Assembly: GCA_900316555.1 (NCBI GenBank)
Contig: ONDL01000005.1
Location: forward strand, 1-41,689
Length of the DNA stretch: 41,689 bases
Reading direction: 5' to 3'
Origin: an uncultured Eubacteriales bacterium
Lineage (GTDB): Bacteria; Bacillota; Clostridia; Oscillospirales; Acutalibacteraceae
Position numbers and translations under genes: made by a program. The notes under the pieces were generated by a model. That model ran no database searches. It was not told the DNA's origin and worked only from the letters and a program-made list of their open reading frames with translations. Below, in pieces: positions 41,653 to 41,689 of the stretch. Every line of letters begins with the position of its first letter. The stretch's first letter is position 1.

Positions 41653-41689
41653 GAGTAATTCCTCCTAAATGTTCAGCGAATGGGCTGTA

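Overview
The window reads as chromosomal DNA from an anaerobic, low-complexity-walled Clostridia member. The gene families best fit Oscillospirales/Ruminococcaceae-type gut bacteria, but this is an inference and no species is claimed. Pointers are the [FeFe]-hydrogenase maturation operon hydEGF with its TM1266-type regulator, oxygen-sensitive class I fumarase, a two-permease CUT1 sugar ABC transporter without its own ATPase, a ydjI/ydjG/ydjH-like membrane-stress cluster, Gram-positive style Shine-Dalgarno sites, and coding DNA that is moderately GC-rich by eye with AT-rich intergenic promoters. It is mostly dense housekeeping DNA; I see no rRNA, tRNA, CRISPR array, prophage or insertion sequence.

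Layout. 1-206 is the C-terminal end of a serpin. 264-3513 (minus) is a CUT1 transporter (lipoprotein binding protein, MalF-like and MalG-like permeases) with a divergent DUF624/YesL-like membrane protein at 3807-4628. 4787-6226 (plus) holds a GH25 muramidase lacking a signal peptide and a NimA-like flavin-fold protein. 6274-10230 (minus) is the regulator-hydE-hydG-hydF operon. 10426-14740 (minus) encodes four zinc-ribbon or membrane proteins: Tim44-like, SPFH, zinc-ribbon/TM and TPM. 14768-17890 is hisS-aspS. 18043-23373 (minus) is the cell-shape cluster mreB-mreC-mreD-PBP2-minD-mgsA, preceded by dut, then zapA with a U32 peptidase-family gene up to 26733. 26924-30613 (plus) has a GH13 amylase-type enzyme and ilvB. 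30667-31867 has a divergent cysteine-rich protein and a sirtuin. 31964-34995 (minus) is ddl-murF-upp. 35100-36520 (minus) is the two-subunit fumarase, divergent from an OmpR-family two-component system (36689-38891). 38939-41652 (minus) is metG-tatD.

How the genes work together. Much of the window serves envelope growth: MreBCD/PBP2 (elongation), ZapA and MinD (division site), Ddl and MurF (peptidoglycan precursor), the SPFH/TPM/zinc-ribbon cluster (probable membrane-integrity system) and perhaps the GH25 enzyme. The hyd genes supply H-cluster assembly for a hydrogenase that must lie elsewhere.

The most unusual points are: (i) a methylglyoxal synthase-like protein in the mre cluster in which three of four classical catalytic positions are substituted; (ii) a MinD without adjacent MinC, MinE or RodA; (iii) a YdjI/G/H-like system with no pspA but with an extra Tim44/zinc-ribbon protein; (iv) shared inverted repeats placed at promoters; and (v) a short repeat family that starts right at stop codons. 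All functional statements rest on reading motifs by eye; no database search was run.
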